A DNA stretch of 64,000 nucleotides from a virus. Of the stretch, positions 26,645 to 35,404 are shown one piece after another. The first letter of the stretch is position 1. Each line of letters starts with the position of its first letter. The position numbers were made by a program, and so were the translations under genes. A model generated the notes under the pieces. The model was not told where the DNA came from, made no database searches, and saw nothing but the letters and a program-made list of their open reading frames with translations. Location: positions 1 to 64,000 of IMG/VR virus record IMGVR_UViG_3300032323_003202; one strand, 5' to 3'.

Positions 26645-27073
26645 TTAAGATTTTATTAAAAAATATGAAATTATTGATACTATTACTAAAGTAGGTAAAA
26701 ATTTATAATAAAGATTATTATAAAAAACATTACTTCTAAACAAAGAGTAACCTATTACTATTAAATAAGAATATTTATCAACTTTTTTAACTTCATAAGA
26801 TTCAAAAAGTTCATTTAAACCAATAGATTTTAAGAATTTTGAAACCTCAAATGTATATTCTCTTATATAGTTTTCAGATATTTTATCAATATCTGACTTT
26901 TTAAGAGTAAACTCACCATATAATTCTTCTGGTATATTTAATACAGTGTAAAGTCTATAGGCAGAGTCAATTCTAACATTAAGTTCTCTTTCTAATCTTA
27001 ATTTATTTAGTTTTAATGTTTTCTTATATAAAGAAAACAAAGTTAGTTTTTTAAAAAATGATATATTTGCCAT
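26645..27073 (-). CDS. Conserved hypothetical with C-terminal membrane helix
   Basis: 142 residues. The N-terminal 125 residues are alpha-helical and rich in Arg, Glu, Tyr and Leu (LRLERELNVRIDSAYRLY); the C-terminus FLPTLVIVSIISYFLI is a single hydrophobic helix ending in Lys-Ser. Second gene of the tape-measure operon, 30 bp after it. Upstream TATAATGTATT-ATG resembles the short-leader promoter. A tail-assembly or tape-measure-tip role is suggested only by position. Confidence 0.8.
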   Translation of the reverse strand: MANISFFKKLTLFSLYKKTLKLNKLRLERELNVRIDSAYRLYTVLNIPEELYGEFTLKKSDIDKISENYIREYTFEVSKFLKSIGLNELFESYEVKKVDKYSYLIVIGYSLFRSNVFYNNLYYKFLPTLVIVSIISYFLIKS

Positions 27074-27103
27074 AATACATTATACTATTTTATTATAATA
27101 AGT

Positions 27104-30100
27104 TTATTTTTCTTTTTTCATAGTCAAATCTTCAAGTTCACCAGTTTTAAATCCTTGTTTGTCTAAAAATTCATCTAATTGAGATGTGTTTCTATTTATA
27201 TTATTAAGTAAATCAATCATAATATCTAATTGTTGATAAGTTTCACCATATTTACTTTTAGGTTTATCTTTTTGAATATTATCAGTTTTTTTCCCTTTAC
27301 CTTCACCAACTACAGGACCTTTTTTTGTTTTATCTGTATCAAGTAGTTGAGCAAATACACTTCCTTTACTTTCAAGAGTGGTCATCATACTGGCAAATGC
27401 TTGTTCATTCATTGCTGCTAATACTGCCATATTACCTGTAAGTCTTCTTATTACATCTACTTTCTGACCATCAATAGAAGCTAATGCACCACCAAATTTT
27501 TTAAGTGCATTTGCCATTTTATCATATGCATTTGCCAACTTAACCATAGAGTTTGCAGTCCTTGATACTGGATCTAAACCAAATGCAGTTTTTAGTAAAC
27601 CATCTTCTTCATTAATTTCACCTAACTTTTTAGCCAGTACTGCAAATCCAATTACATTTTTTGAAAGACTTTTCATAAAATTTGGATCTATAACTTGATT
27701 GAATTTTCCCTTGGAAAGTATTGATGCAGTTTCAACTAATTTTCTTGCTACTCTACTTACTGAATTTAATTCTATCCAATCAGTATCTTCAAGAGATTTT
27801 ACAATTCCTACAAAAGAAGTAATTGTGTATTTAATTGAATTAATCCATTCTTTCTTAGGATATGAATTCCATATATTTGCTTTAACTGATGCAAATCTTT
27901 TTGCAACTGTTATTATGGCTTGAACTACAGAATTTATTCCATATACCATATCACCTGCTGCTTCTTTACCAGATGTAAACCATCCACTATTTTCACTCAT
28001 ATAAGTAAATATTGGTGCAAATGCTTGTAAGGCAGAACCAACATTCTCTCCCCATGTTTTTGAAGGTACTTTTGCTATATCAAATAATGCAACATTATCA
28101 GAAAATTTTAATGCTGCTGCAATTATACCATCTGATATAGTCAAGATTCCTGATTTCATATCTTCTGGTGTAACTTTAGTACTAAAGAATCCACCACTAC
28201 TTAATGCTGCATATACAGGTGCAAATGCTGATATTGCCATACCAACACCTTCTGCCCAAGCTTTAGATGGTCCACCTGAAAATGCTACTTTTACACCTGC
28301 AAAATAGTTTGCAGCATCAACAATTCCTTGAGATACTGTTCTTATTGCATTTGCAAAGTCTTCTGGTCCAACTCCACCACCAAACAAACTCATTATTTTA
28401 TTGGCTGCTAACATTGCATAAATTGGAGAGAATGCTCCTAATGCAAGTGCAATTCCACCTGCCCATTCTAATGTAGGACCACCTGTAAAATTACCTTTTG
28501 ATAAAATTGCTGCAGAATCAACTATTGTTTGTGCTATCAATAAAACTGCTTCACCACCTGCAGTTAATGCTGCCATTCCTAATCCAAAAGATAAAAGAAT
28601 TACACTACCTAATCCTGCCATAGCCAAACCAAATGCAGTTAAACTAATACCAACACCTAAAGCCCATCCTAAACCAGGATAGTTTGCATATTTACCTTCT
28701 GATAAAATATAAGAAGTTGCTACTATAGTTGCTGCTACAACTAAAATGGCAACTGCCCCTGCTAAAATTGCAACAGCACCAATACCACTTGATGCAATTG
28801 TTCCTAATACAAGTGCAGCAGTACCAAATGCTATTAATGATAATCCAACACCTAAAGACCATTTCCAGTCTGGATATTTACCTTCACTATAATCACCTAA
28901 TCCTAAAATTAATGAAGTTGCCATTATTGTTGCTGCAATAATTAATATTGATATACCACCTTTAAGATAATCTTGAGGTTTTCCTATTGCATTTACTATA
29001 ACTATACCTGCTGCCATTATTGCTACTGATATAGCTAGACAAACACTAAAAAATAAAATTTTAATCATTGACATGAATGTTATTCCATCAATCTCTTTTC
29101 TGAAATTATAGAAAACTGCAGCAGAGAGTGCAATTGCAACTGCAATTAATGTAAACATAATTGGAACTTTAATCAAATCATCTGTTGATAGATTACCCAT
29201 CATTCTCATTGCAACTCCAATTATTACTAAAACAATACCCATTGCAGCACCTAAAATAAGAACTTTTAATAACATCATAAATGTTACTTCATTTATTTCT
29301 TTTTTATAATTTGAGAATATCACTGCAGAGAGAGCAATTGCCAATGACATTAATGTAAAGAATATTGGAATTTTTGGAACATCCTTGTAATCCATCTTAC
29401 TTATACTTTTAAGAATTTTCTCCATACCATAAGAAAGAACAACAAAAACTGCTGCAATCAATATGGCAGTTAATGCTTGTCCAAGACTTATAGGAGTTAT
29501 AAAACTTAATATTACTGATGACGCTGCAATTGCCAATGCCATTGCTGGAAGAATAAGTACCATTACAAATGCAGACTTCATTGCTTGCATAGGATCTAAA
29601 CCTTTGAATGCCTTTATTAGTTTACCAATACCAAATGATATTACGGTAAACATACCTGCTATTAATATAGCTGTTAATGCTTGTCCAAATGATATAGGTG
29701 TTATAAAACTTAATACAAAAGAAGATGCTGTTATTGCCATTGCCATTGCTGGAAGAATAAGTAACATTACAAATGAAGATTTCATTGCTTCTACTAAATC
29801 AACCCCTTTGAATGCTTTTATTAATTTACCAATTCCAAATGATATTACTGTAAACATACCTGCTATTAATATTGCAGTTATTGCTTGTCCAAATGATATA
29901 GGTGTTACCATTTTTAATATCCAAGATGATAAAGTTATTGCCATTGCCATTGCTGGAAGAATAAACATAATCACTAATGAAGTCTTCATTGTTTGTACTG
30001 GATCCATACCTTCAAATGCCTTTACTAATTTACCAATACCAAATGATATTACTGTAAACATACCTGCTATTAATATTGCAGTTAATGCCTGACCAAAACC

Positions 30101-30652
30101 TATAGGAGTTATAAAACTTAATATAAAAGAAGAAGCAGTTATTGCAAATGCCATTATTACCATAACATATGATGTATTCACTGCTTGTTTTATTGGTATA
30201 TTCATTTCTGCAATTTTCTCAAATGCTATGGATACTAAAACTATTGCTAATGAAAGTCCAACAACTGATAAGAAATCTATACTACCAATCAATTTGAATG
30301 CAAGACCTATTGCAAGTACACCAACTGCAATTAATAAAATAGTAGAAACTCCCTTTTTCAGGTTACTTTCTGATTTTTCATCACCACCAACGTCTTCAAT
30401 TACATTACTTTTCTTGTCTTTTTTCTTAGACATTTCTAATATAGTTTGTTGATTTTCAAGAATTTTAGTAGTATCTTTTTTAATTGATTTGATACCAACA
30501 TTAATTTCTTTAATCTCAGTTGTGAAGTCACCACTTACTAAAGCATTGGTTGTTGCACTATTACTTTGCTGTCCTTTTTTCTCAAGTGCTTCAGCAATCA
30601 TAACAAGAGCTTCTGATAAATTATCTAATCCATCTAATAACTTTTTATCCAT
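27104..30652 (-). CDS. Tail tape measure protein
   Basis: 1182 residues. A soluble N-terminus (1-100, coiled-coil) is followed by a very long hydrophobic region containing four tandem 68-residue repeats (residues 171-442: 'ITxSSxILSFITPIxFGQAxTAILIAGMFTVISFGIGKL') and further Gly/Ala-rich hydrophobic segments to about residue 900; the C-terminus is polar and coiled-coil. Repeats, hydrophobicity and length are those of tape measure proteins, which set tail length and are ejected with the DNA. At about 0.15 nm per residue it predicts a tail near 175 nm, longer than T4. It heads a four-gene leftward operon. Confidence 0.88.
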   Translation of the reverse strand: MDKKLLDGLDNLSEALVMIAEALEKKGQQSNSATTNALVSGDFTTEIKEINVGIKSIKKDTTKILENQQTILEMSKKKDKKSNVIEDVGGDEKSESNLKKGVSTILLIAVGVLAIGLAFKLIGSIDFLSVVGLSLAIVLVSIAFEKIAEMNIPIKQAVNTSYVMVIMAFAITASSFILSFITPIGFGQALTAILIAGMFTVISFGIGKLVKAFEGMDPVQTMKTSLVIMFILPAMAMAITLSSWILKMVTPISFGQAITAILIAGMFTVISFGIGKLIKAFKGVDLVEAMKSSFVMLLILPAMAMAITASSFVLSFITPISFGQALTAILIAGMFTVISFGIGKLIKAFKGLDPMQAMKSAFVMVLILPAMALAIAASSVILSFITPISLGQALTAILIAAVFVVLSYGMEKILKSISKMDYKDVPKIPIFFTLMSLAIALSAVIFSNYKKEINEVTFMMLLKVLILGAAMGIVLVIIGVAMRMMGNLSTDDLIKVPIMFTLIAVAIALSAAVFYNFRKEIDGITFMSMIKILFFSVCLAISVAIMAAGIVIVNAIGKPQDYLKGGISILIIAATIMATSLILGLGDYSEGKYPDWKWSLGVGLSLIAFGTAALVLGTIASSGIGAVAILAGAVAILVVAATIVATSYILSEGKYANYPGLGWALGVGISLTAFGLAMAGLGSVILLSFGLGMAALTAGGEAVLLIAQTIVDSAAILSKGNFTGGPTLEWAGGIALALGAFSPIYAMLAANKIMSLFGGGVGPEDFANAIRTVSQGIVDAANYFAGVKVAFSGGPSKAWAEGVGMAISAFAPVYAALSSGGFFSTKVTPEDMKSGILTISDGIIAAALKFSDNVALFDIAKVPSKTWGENVGSALQAFAPIFTYMSENSGWFTSGKEAAGDMVYGINSVVQAIITVAKRFASVKANIWNSYPKKEWINSIKYTITSFVGIVKSLEDTDWIELNSVSRVARKLVETASILSKGKFNQVIDPNFMKSLSKNVIGFAVLAKKLGEINEEDGLLKTAFGLDPVSRTANSMVKLANAYDKMANALKKFGGALASIDGQKVDVIRRLTGNMAVLAAMNEQAFASMMTTLESKGSVFAQLLDTDKTKKGPVVGEGKGKKTDNIQKDKPKSKYGETYQQLDIMIDLLNNINRNTSQLDEFLDKQGFKTGELEDLTMKKEK
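29327..30142 (-). repeat. Four tandem 204-bp repeats within the tape measure gene
   Basis: Each unit encodes 68 residues and is similar at DNA level, for example the shared block AATGATATTACTGTAAACAT seen near 29640, 29840 and 30040. Unequal recombination here would change tail length in fixed steps. Confidence 0.85.
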
Positions 30653-30654
30653 AA

Positions 30655-30668
30655 AGTATATATTAAAA
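30655..30668 (-). promoter_or_regulatory. TATA-box promoter, short-leader type
   Basis: On the minus strand TTTTAATATATACT then TT and the ATG at 30652; TATATA ends 4 nt before the start codon of the tape measure gene. Confidence 0.5.
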
Positions 30669-30743
30669 ATATTAATCCTTTTAACATTTTATAACTTTTT
30701 TACTATAATAGATAATTAATATATAAACAATAGAAATAATCAT

Positions 30744-31199
30744 ATGGAAATGGGAATCAAAAAAGTATTGAAGTACTATTTACTTGGAGAATCTCTTAAA
30801 GAAATTGAGGTTAATAGAATATTAAATAAAGTTTCAAAAAAGAAGATTTTAACTGAAAGAGAAAAAAAATTTCTTGAACTTTATAATCATAAAAGTGATG
30901 ATAAAGATTTGATGTATCTATCTAAGAATACTACTTGTGAAAGAGTTAAGTTCTTTTTAGATGGTGGTAAAAAAGTAATGTGTGATTTACATGATAGAAA
31001 TGGTTTAATAGGTTTACCAGTTTTGGATGTAGTGAACAATTATGAAGATGATTTTGGTTTGATTATAATGAAAAATGAAACACATCAATTAAATGATAGA
31101 TTTCTTTATAACTTGATTTATAATAACAAGTTAAATAGATATTCATTACAAGAACAAGATGAATATTTTGAAAAATTAGAAGTTAAAAATGGTGATTAA
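30744..31199 (+). CDS. Hypothetical protein with DUF6576-like motif
   Basis: 151 residues. Residues 20-47 (EIEVNRILNKVSKKKILTEREKKFLELYN) repeat the 'IL(D/N)K...T..E.KFL' motif also found at the end of the protein encoded at 3735-4157, here near the N-terminus. The rest is alpha/beta without known motif and contains two Cys residues. Divergent from the tape measure gene, with an ATTAATATATAA box at 30716-30726. The last 11 bases overlap the next gene. Confidence 0.8.
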   Translation: MEMGIKKVLKYYLLGESLKEIEVNRILNKVSKKKILTEREKKFLELYNHKSDDKDLMYLSKNTTCERVKFFLDGGKKVMCDLHDRNGLIGLPVLDVVNNYEDDFGLIIMKNETHQLNDRFLYNLIYNNKLNRYSLQEQDEYFEKLEVKNGD

Positions 31200-31473
31200 A
31201 AAGTATAATGATTTTATAAAAGAAGAAGTCAGTGGTACTGAACTTATTGGTCCAATTGGACCTGCATATGGTGAAACTAGACTACAAAATAAAACAATTA
31301 ACTCATTTGATACTGATGTAATTTATAGTGAGATTGGTGGTAGAATTTATACAATGGATGAGTATAATCAAATGTATCAAGATTATCTAAAAGCAGGTGG
31401 TGGTCCATTAGATGGTTTTAGTAAAGAAAACTTAGATACAATAGTCTCATTCTTTAATGATAAACAAGAATAA
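31189..31473 (+). CDS. Tagged small protein
   Basis: 94 residues starting MVIKKYNDFIKEEVSG, a variant of the shared tag (KKYNDF with E/V-S near residue 13). The rest is Gly/Tyr-rich (IGPIGPAYGE, GGRIYTMDEYNQMYQDY, AGGGPLDGF) without a known domain. It overlaps the upstream gene by 11 nt, hence coupled translation. Packaging into the head is inferred from the tag only. Confidence 0.75.
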   Translation: MVIKKYNDFIKEEVSGTELIGPIGPAYGETRLQNKTINSFDTDVIYSEIGGRIYTMDEYNQMYQDYLKAGGGPLDGFSKENLDTIVSFFNDKQE

Positions 31474-31512
31474 AAACAATATATACATTTGATATAAAAA
31501 AGAAATCAAATT

Positions 31513-32847
31513 ATGAGTAAATTAGTAACATTAAATGGTCTTGATGACCAAAAACTATTAGACACTTTGTTTAATGATGAGATAGTAATATTTGAAGACA
31601 TTCAAGGTTCAAAAATATGGGTTAGTTGGAATGGTAAAGAGTTTGTAATAAAACCAAAGTCATTATCATCAGAACCTATCAATATGGTTGACTTAGCAAT
31701 GCAAAATTATTATAATCCTGCAATAAATTATTTTAATAGTTTAGATGACAGGGTAAAAAGTTTACTAAATAGAAAGTGGTCTTTTTGTTTTGAATACTTT
31801 CCTGATGAACAACCTGCCAATATTCAATATAATAGAGTTCCAAAGAATAAATTAGTTTTGACATCTATAAACAAATCTGGTAAGTATGAATTCATATTAG
31901 AAGAGTTAGAAGAATTTGCAAGATTATTTGATGTTGATATTATACCAGTTGTATTCAAAGGTAAACTTACTGATAAAATGATTGAAGCAATTAAATACTT
32001 TATTAATACTGGTGAAGATGACTTAGAATATATTTTTGGTGAAAAATCATTTACATTCTTCTTTTATAAGATTTTGAATCCTATGTTACAAAATTCATTT
32101 TTAATGGTGGATGAGTTTCAAAAGAATATAGAAAAATTAATAATTAGAAGTAGTTCAAATGATACATCATTTGAGTTGTTGAATCCATTATACAGAAGAT
32201 TAAGTGAGAATAATGACACTGAGTTTGTTGAAATATACACTTTAATATTACTTAACTTTCTTAATTTCTGTCAATCAGTTGATTTAGAACAGGTGAAACT
32301 TAAAGGTGATAAAAAAGATGAGATTTATATTTACTTGATATGTAAATTATTTAACATTTATATTTCAGAAGTTAAATCTGATTTACTTGATTTTGATTTT
32401 ATAGTTCCTCAATTTTTTGATAAAGATAAGTTTAAAATAAATACAGAACTAATTAACAATAAATTAACAAAAGAATACATAGATGAGAGTGATAAACTTG
32501 AATACATCTTCAAAGTTATATTAGGTTCATTTAATAGAAGAAAGAAAAAACCTATTGGAGTATTTACAGAGAATACAGTTAAATTATTTAATGTATTTGT
32601 TGATTCTATTGATAATCATATTAATGATTATATGGGTAAAATGCAAGAGATTGAACTGACAAGATCAGGATTACTTGATTTTGCTGATTTCTTTGATATT
32701 AAGTATGATACTGATTCAGAAGGACAAGTTTATCCTGATGTTTATTCAGAATTTGAAAAAGGTGTTGAGAATGATAAAAAGAAAAAAGGAAAAGGTGGTA
32801 AACTACCAATTGAACCAATGACACAAACAAAAAAACCTACTTTATAG
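31513..32847 (+). CDS. Hypothetical, RNA-ligase/nucleotidyltransferase-like
   Basis: 444 residues. The order of segments FEDIQGSKIWVSWNGKEFVIKPKS, WSFCFEYF, NRVPKNKLVLT and VVFKG resembles the core of the RNA ligase/nucleotidyltransferase fold (motifs I, III, IIIa and IV). If so, the motif I lysine (K-x-(D/H)-G) is replaced: the aligned residues are E-D-I-Q-G. The C-terminal half is helical, ending in a Lys-rich tail (KKKKGKGGK). The likeness is my pattern reading and moderate at best. Own box at 31478-31486 and terminator downstream. Confidence 0.78.
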   Translation: MSKLVTLNGLDDQKLLDTLFNDEIVIFEDIQGSKIWVSWNGKEFVIKPKSLSSEPINMVDLAMQNYYNPAINYFNSLDDRVKSLLNRKWSFCFEYFPDEQPANIQYNRVPKNKLVLTSINKSGKYEFILEELEEFARLFDVDIIPVVFKGKLTDKMIEAIKYFINTGEDDLEYIFGEKSFTFFFYKILNPMLQNSFLMVDEFQKNIEKLIIRSSSNDTSFELLNPLYRRLSENNDTEFVEIYTLILLNFLNFCQSVDLEQVKLKGDKKDEIYIYLICKLFNIYISEVKSDLLDFDFIVPQFFDKDKFKINTELINNKLTKEYIDESDKLEYIFKVILGSFNRRKKKPIGVFTENTVKLFNVFVDSIDNHINDYMGKMQEIELTRSGLLDFADFFDIKYDTDSEGQVYPDVYSEFEKGVENDKKKKGKGGKLPIEPMTQTKKPTL

Positions 32848-32858
32848 TAGGTTTTTTT
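32830..32858. terminator. Bidirectional intrinsic terminator
   Basis: AAAAAACCTACT, TTAT, AGTAGGTTTTTT between convergent genes ending at 32847 and 32859. Confidence 0.87.
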
Positions 32859-33191
32859 TTATCTAAGCCACCAGTCTCCACCTTTAACTTCTTCAAATCC
32901 TTTAACATCATGAATGTATTTATATACCCAACATTCAATATCACTTGATGTGTTTATTTTTGTTCTTATATACTCATCACCTTCAAACTCATCCAGTACA
33001 GGAAATAATTCAGGATCAATTAAATAAACATCACCTAATACTTTACCTTTACCATCTATAAACCCTGGATAAAAATCATTGACTTTGTATATTTTACCAT
33101 TAATTGTTGCTTTTCCACAATAAATAGGATCCTGTAATAACTTTTTAGCAGTATCTCTAAACTGACCATACACAAATAAATATTCTCTCAT
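32859..33191 (-). CDS. Gamma-glutamylcyclotransferase-like (AIG2/GGCT) protein
   Basis: 110 residues, the usual size of a single GGCT-fold domain. The start EYLFVYGQFRD is the family signature (FVYGTL...), with GKATINGKIYKV, YPGFIDG, VLGDVYLID and the LDEFEGDEY..R block that contains the expected catalytic Glu. GGCT-fold enzymes release 5-oxoproline from gamma-glutamyl amines; several phages carry such proteins with unknown substrates. Short-leader TATA box upstream. Confidence 0.9.
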   Translation of the reverse strand: MREYLFVYGQFRDTAKKLLQDPIYCGKATINGKIYKVNDFYPGFIDGKGKVLGDVYLIDPELFPVLDEFEGDEYIRTKINTSSDIECWVYKYIHDVKGFEEVKGGDWWLR

Positions 33192-33195
33192 AAAC

Positions 33196-33207
33196 TATAT
33201 ATTTAAT
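33196..33207 (-). promoter_or_regulatory. TATA-box promoter, short-leader type
   Basis: Minus strand ATTAAATATATA, then GTTT and the ATG at 33191: a 4-nt gap. Confidence 0.5.
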
Positions 33208-33213
33208 TTTTGA

Positions 33214-33219
33214 TATAAA
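33214..33219 (+). promoter_or_regulatory. TATAAA box, short-leader type
   Basis: TATAAA, then ATTT and the ATG at 33224: again exactly 4 nt. Confidence 0.45.
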
Positions 33220-33223
33220 ATTT

Positions 33224-33433
33224 ATGAATGGGATAAATATAAGTATGAGAGAAGTTATTGTTAAGTCAGAATCAAGACCACTTAGAACTAAGTGGACAAC
33301 TGAATTATCAACTGACTTAGATACATATATTAATAGTGATGTATCTGATGAGTTAGAAAGATTATTAGCCAATGAAATTAGAAGAGAAATGAGAAAGAAA
33401 AAAATAGAAAAAATCTTGAAACATATTGCTTAA
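33224..33433 (+). CDS. Small charged hypothetical protein
   Basis: 69 residues; the second in-frame Met (MREVIVKSE) is 7 codons later. Predicted to be mostly helical with an Arg/Lys-rich C-terminal helix (ANEIRREMRKKKIEKIL). It precedes the polymerase-like gene and the two stay separate through individual TATAAA boxes. Unknown function; nucleic-acid or protein binding is possible from charge. Confidence 0.75.
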   Translation: MNGINISMREVIVKSESRPLRTKWTTELSTDLDTYINSDVSDELERLLANEIRREMRKKKIEKILKHIA

Positions 33434-33439
33434 TTTTCA

Positions 33440-33445
33440 TATAAA
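33440..33445 (+). promoter_or_regulatory. TATAAA box, short-leader type
   Basis: TATAAA, then AACT and the ATG at 33450. It lies just behind the stop codon of the previous gene (33431-33433). Confidence 0.45.
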
Positions 33446-33449
33446 AACT

Positions 33450-34685
33450 ATGTATATTGAGAACAAAATCACTAATAAAATACCAAGCCAAATAGTATCT
33501 AAGAGAGTAGAAGATAAAACTTTTACACTTCAATTTTTACCAGAATGTTTATATCATATTGAGAATATAAAAACTATAAATTATAAAGAAACAAAACTAA
33601 AAACAGACTATTTAATTGATATAATTCATAGTCTAATTTTAAAGTATTATTTTAAGAAAGAAAATAGATTTGCAATTAATGCCACTGTGTTAAAGGATAA
33701 GTATGGTTACTTATACAACTATTATATAAATTATTTAATTGATAATAACATAATTGCACTTATGACACAATATCAAACAGGTGTTACTTCAAGAATATAT
33801 TCATTGGATGATAGTATTTTTACCTCTAAAATTAAGAGGTATAAAAACTATGACAAAGTTCTTTTAAGAAAGTATAAGGGTAAATTTGTTGAAATGGTTG
33901 GAAGTTCTATTGATGAGAAAGAATCATTAATTGATATTGATGTTAAAGAAAAGTTAGTTTCTGATTTATTTAGTGTTAATATTGAGTTTGATAGAGCAAT
34001 ATTTTTCTTAGACTCATTGAAGTATCAAGATTATGATATTTATAACAGAAATGTTTACTCTGTTGAGTGTATAAATAATAAACATATCTTTTATCACTTT
34101 GATGCTTATGGTAGAATGCATACTAATTACACAATATTGAAATCATTTATTAGAAAGAATTGTTTAATGATTGATGGTGAAGAAACTTGTGAAATTGATA
34201 TACAGAATAGTCAACCTTTATTCTTGAGTAAATTAATTGAAGAGTCTGATAGTAAATGGGTAAGAGAAGATGAGTTTGAGTTGTTCAGAGAATTAACAAC
34301 AAATGGTTATTATTATCAGTATGTTATGGAACAAACTGGAGAAGAAGATAAGAGAAGTGTTAAAGAAATGACCTATAAAGTTTTATTTGGTAGAAATGTT
34401 GTAAATAGTAAGGCAGATAAGTTTTTCAAGACATTATTTCCAACAATTCATAATTTTATTAAATTGTATAAGAAAGAACATGGTGATTATAAAATTTTGG
34501 CTTATGATTTACAAAAAGCTGAATCTAATTTAATATTCAATAAAATGATTAAGACAATAATGAATCTTCATCCTGAAATAAAAATAATTACAATACATGA
34601 TAGTATTGTTGTTCAAAAAAAATATAGAGATATTGTGAATAATATCTTTCAAAGTGAAATAAGTAAAGAATTTAATTTAATATAA
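33450..34685 (+). CDS. Divergent family-A-like polymerase palm protein
   Basis: 411 residues from the ATG at 33450 (a TTG 8 codons upstream is the alternative). The C-terminal half carries, in order, GRMH at 221-224, EIDIQNSQP with Asp250 (motif A-like), R302..K305..TYKVLFG (motif B-like, compare the O-helix of family A) and ITIHDSIVV with His383-Asp384 (motif C-like; the HDS form is typical of single-subunit RNA polymerases). This is the palm order of T7-type RNA and family-A DNA polymerases, but the protein is much shorter and lacks an exonuclease domain. The N-terminal 200 residues are a helical, basic domain. Activity is inferred from motifs only. Confidence 0.82.
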   Translation: MYIENKITNKIPSQIVSKRVEDKTFTLQFLPECLYHIENIKTINYKETKLKTDYLIDIIHSLILKYYFKKENRFAINATVLKDKYGYLYNYYINYLIDNNIIALMTQYQTGVTSRIYSLDDSIFTSKIKRYKNYDKVLLRKYKGKFVEMVGSSIDEKESLIDIDVKEKLVSDLFSVNIEFDRAIFFLDSLKYQDYDIYNRNVYSVECINNKHIFYHFDAYGRMHTNYTILKSFIRKNCLMIDGEETCEIDIQNSQPLFLSKLIEESDSKWVREDEFELFRELTTNGYYYQYVMEQTGEEDKRSVKEMTYKVLFGRNVVNSKADKFFKTLFPTIHNFIKLYKKEHGDYKILAYDLQKAESNLIFNKMIKTIMNLHPEIKIITIHDSIVVQKKYRDIVNNIFQSEISKEFNLI

Positions 34686-34688
34686 AAA

Positions 34689-34694
34689 TATATA
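34689..34694 (+). promoter_or_regulatory. TATATA box, short-leader type
   Basis: TATATA, then GAGT and the ATG at 34699. Confidence 0.45.
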
Positions 34695-34698
34695 GAGT

Positions 34699-34851
34699 AT
34701 GAAAACATTTTATCTAAAAACAAAGACTTCTGATGAAGTTATTAAAAAAGGAAATTTTCCATCAAAGGACTTGGCAATTGAATATTTTGCAGAAATAAAA
34801 CAAATGAGTATGGGTAAACTATTAGAGATATTTAGAGTTACTACTAAATAA
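34699..34851 (+). CDS. Small hypothetical protein (50 residues)
   Basis: Starts MKTFYLKTKTSDEVIKKG and ends LLEIFRVTTK. A beta strand is followed by two helices; Lys-rich. It is open from ATG to TAA, sits alone between two promoters and has a TATATA box 4 nt upstream. No domain recognised; too short for routine gene calling. Confidence 0.68.
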   Translation: MKTFYLKTKTSDEVIKKGNFPSKDLAIEYFAEIKQMSMGKLLEIFRVTTK

Positions 34852-34852
34852 A

Positions 34853-34863
34853 TTTAATATATA
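34853..34863 (+). promoter_or_regulatory. TATA-box promoter, short-leader type
   Basis: TTTAATATATA, then GTTT and the ATG at 34868. The four successive genes from 33224 to 34868 each have such a box at 4 nt. Confidence 0.5.
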
Positions 34864-34867
34864 GTTT

Positions 34868-35404
34868 ATGAACTTAGAAAATCCTCAAATATCATATTTA
34901 TTAATATCATCTAATAAGTTGGATGATATTATATCTGTATTATATTCAAGAGATTACCAAATACTAGAAATGAAGAACTATGAATCAGGAGTATTTAATG
35001 ATTCAATTTTGGCATATGGTACTATTGATAGTGATTCATTAAGAAGTGATATTATATTTTTACTTGATAAGTTTGATGTTAAATCTGCTATTATAAAGTA
35101 TAAAGGTGAGAATAAACCAAGAAGAATATCTAATACAGGTTCAGAAAAGATATTAGGAGTAACTAAGTATAATGAAAATTGTGATAGTTCATATATTTAC
35201 AAAGGAATGTCATTTTCATTTTTTGAAGAAAAAAGATATTGGATACCAAAACAAAAAGAAGATTTTAGAGTTGGTATGATTGTTGAATACTTCAATAACA
35301 ATCAATGGAATGAAAAGTTAGTTGAGAATCCTAATGAAGAATGGGATAGTATGTATAAACTAATGTTAAAATATGATAAAATAAGAGTTCTATCAAGAAA
35401 CTAA
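34868..35404 (+). CDS. Conserved hypothetical phage protein
   Basis: 178 residues. The first 90 (SYLLISSNKLDDIISVLYSRDY, DSILAYGTIDSDSLRSDIIFLLDKF, AIIKYKGE) form an alpha/beta domain that I recognise as recurring in T4-like phages without assigned function. The C-terminal half is beta-rich (FRVGMIVEYFNNNQW). Single gene between its own promoter and a terminator. Confidence 0.8.
   Translation: MNLENPQISYLLISSNKLDDIISVLYSRDYQILEMKNYESGVFNDSILAYGTIDSDSLRSDIIFLLDKFDVKSAIIKYKGENKPRRISNTGSEKILGVTKYNENCDSSYIYKGMSFSFFEEKRYWIPKQKEDFRVGMIVEYFNNNQWNEKLVENPNEEWDSMYKLMLKYDKIRVLSRN

Noticed and set aside
29463-30092. Long open frame on the plus strand opposite the tape measure repeats
   Set aside because: It is the mirror of the hydrophobic repeats, shows the same 204-bp period and lacks its own promoter; the minus-strand protein is well supported.
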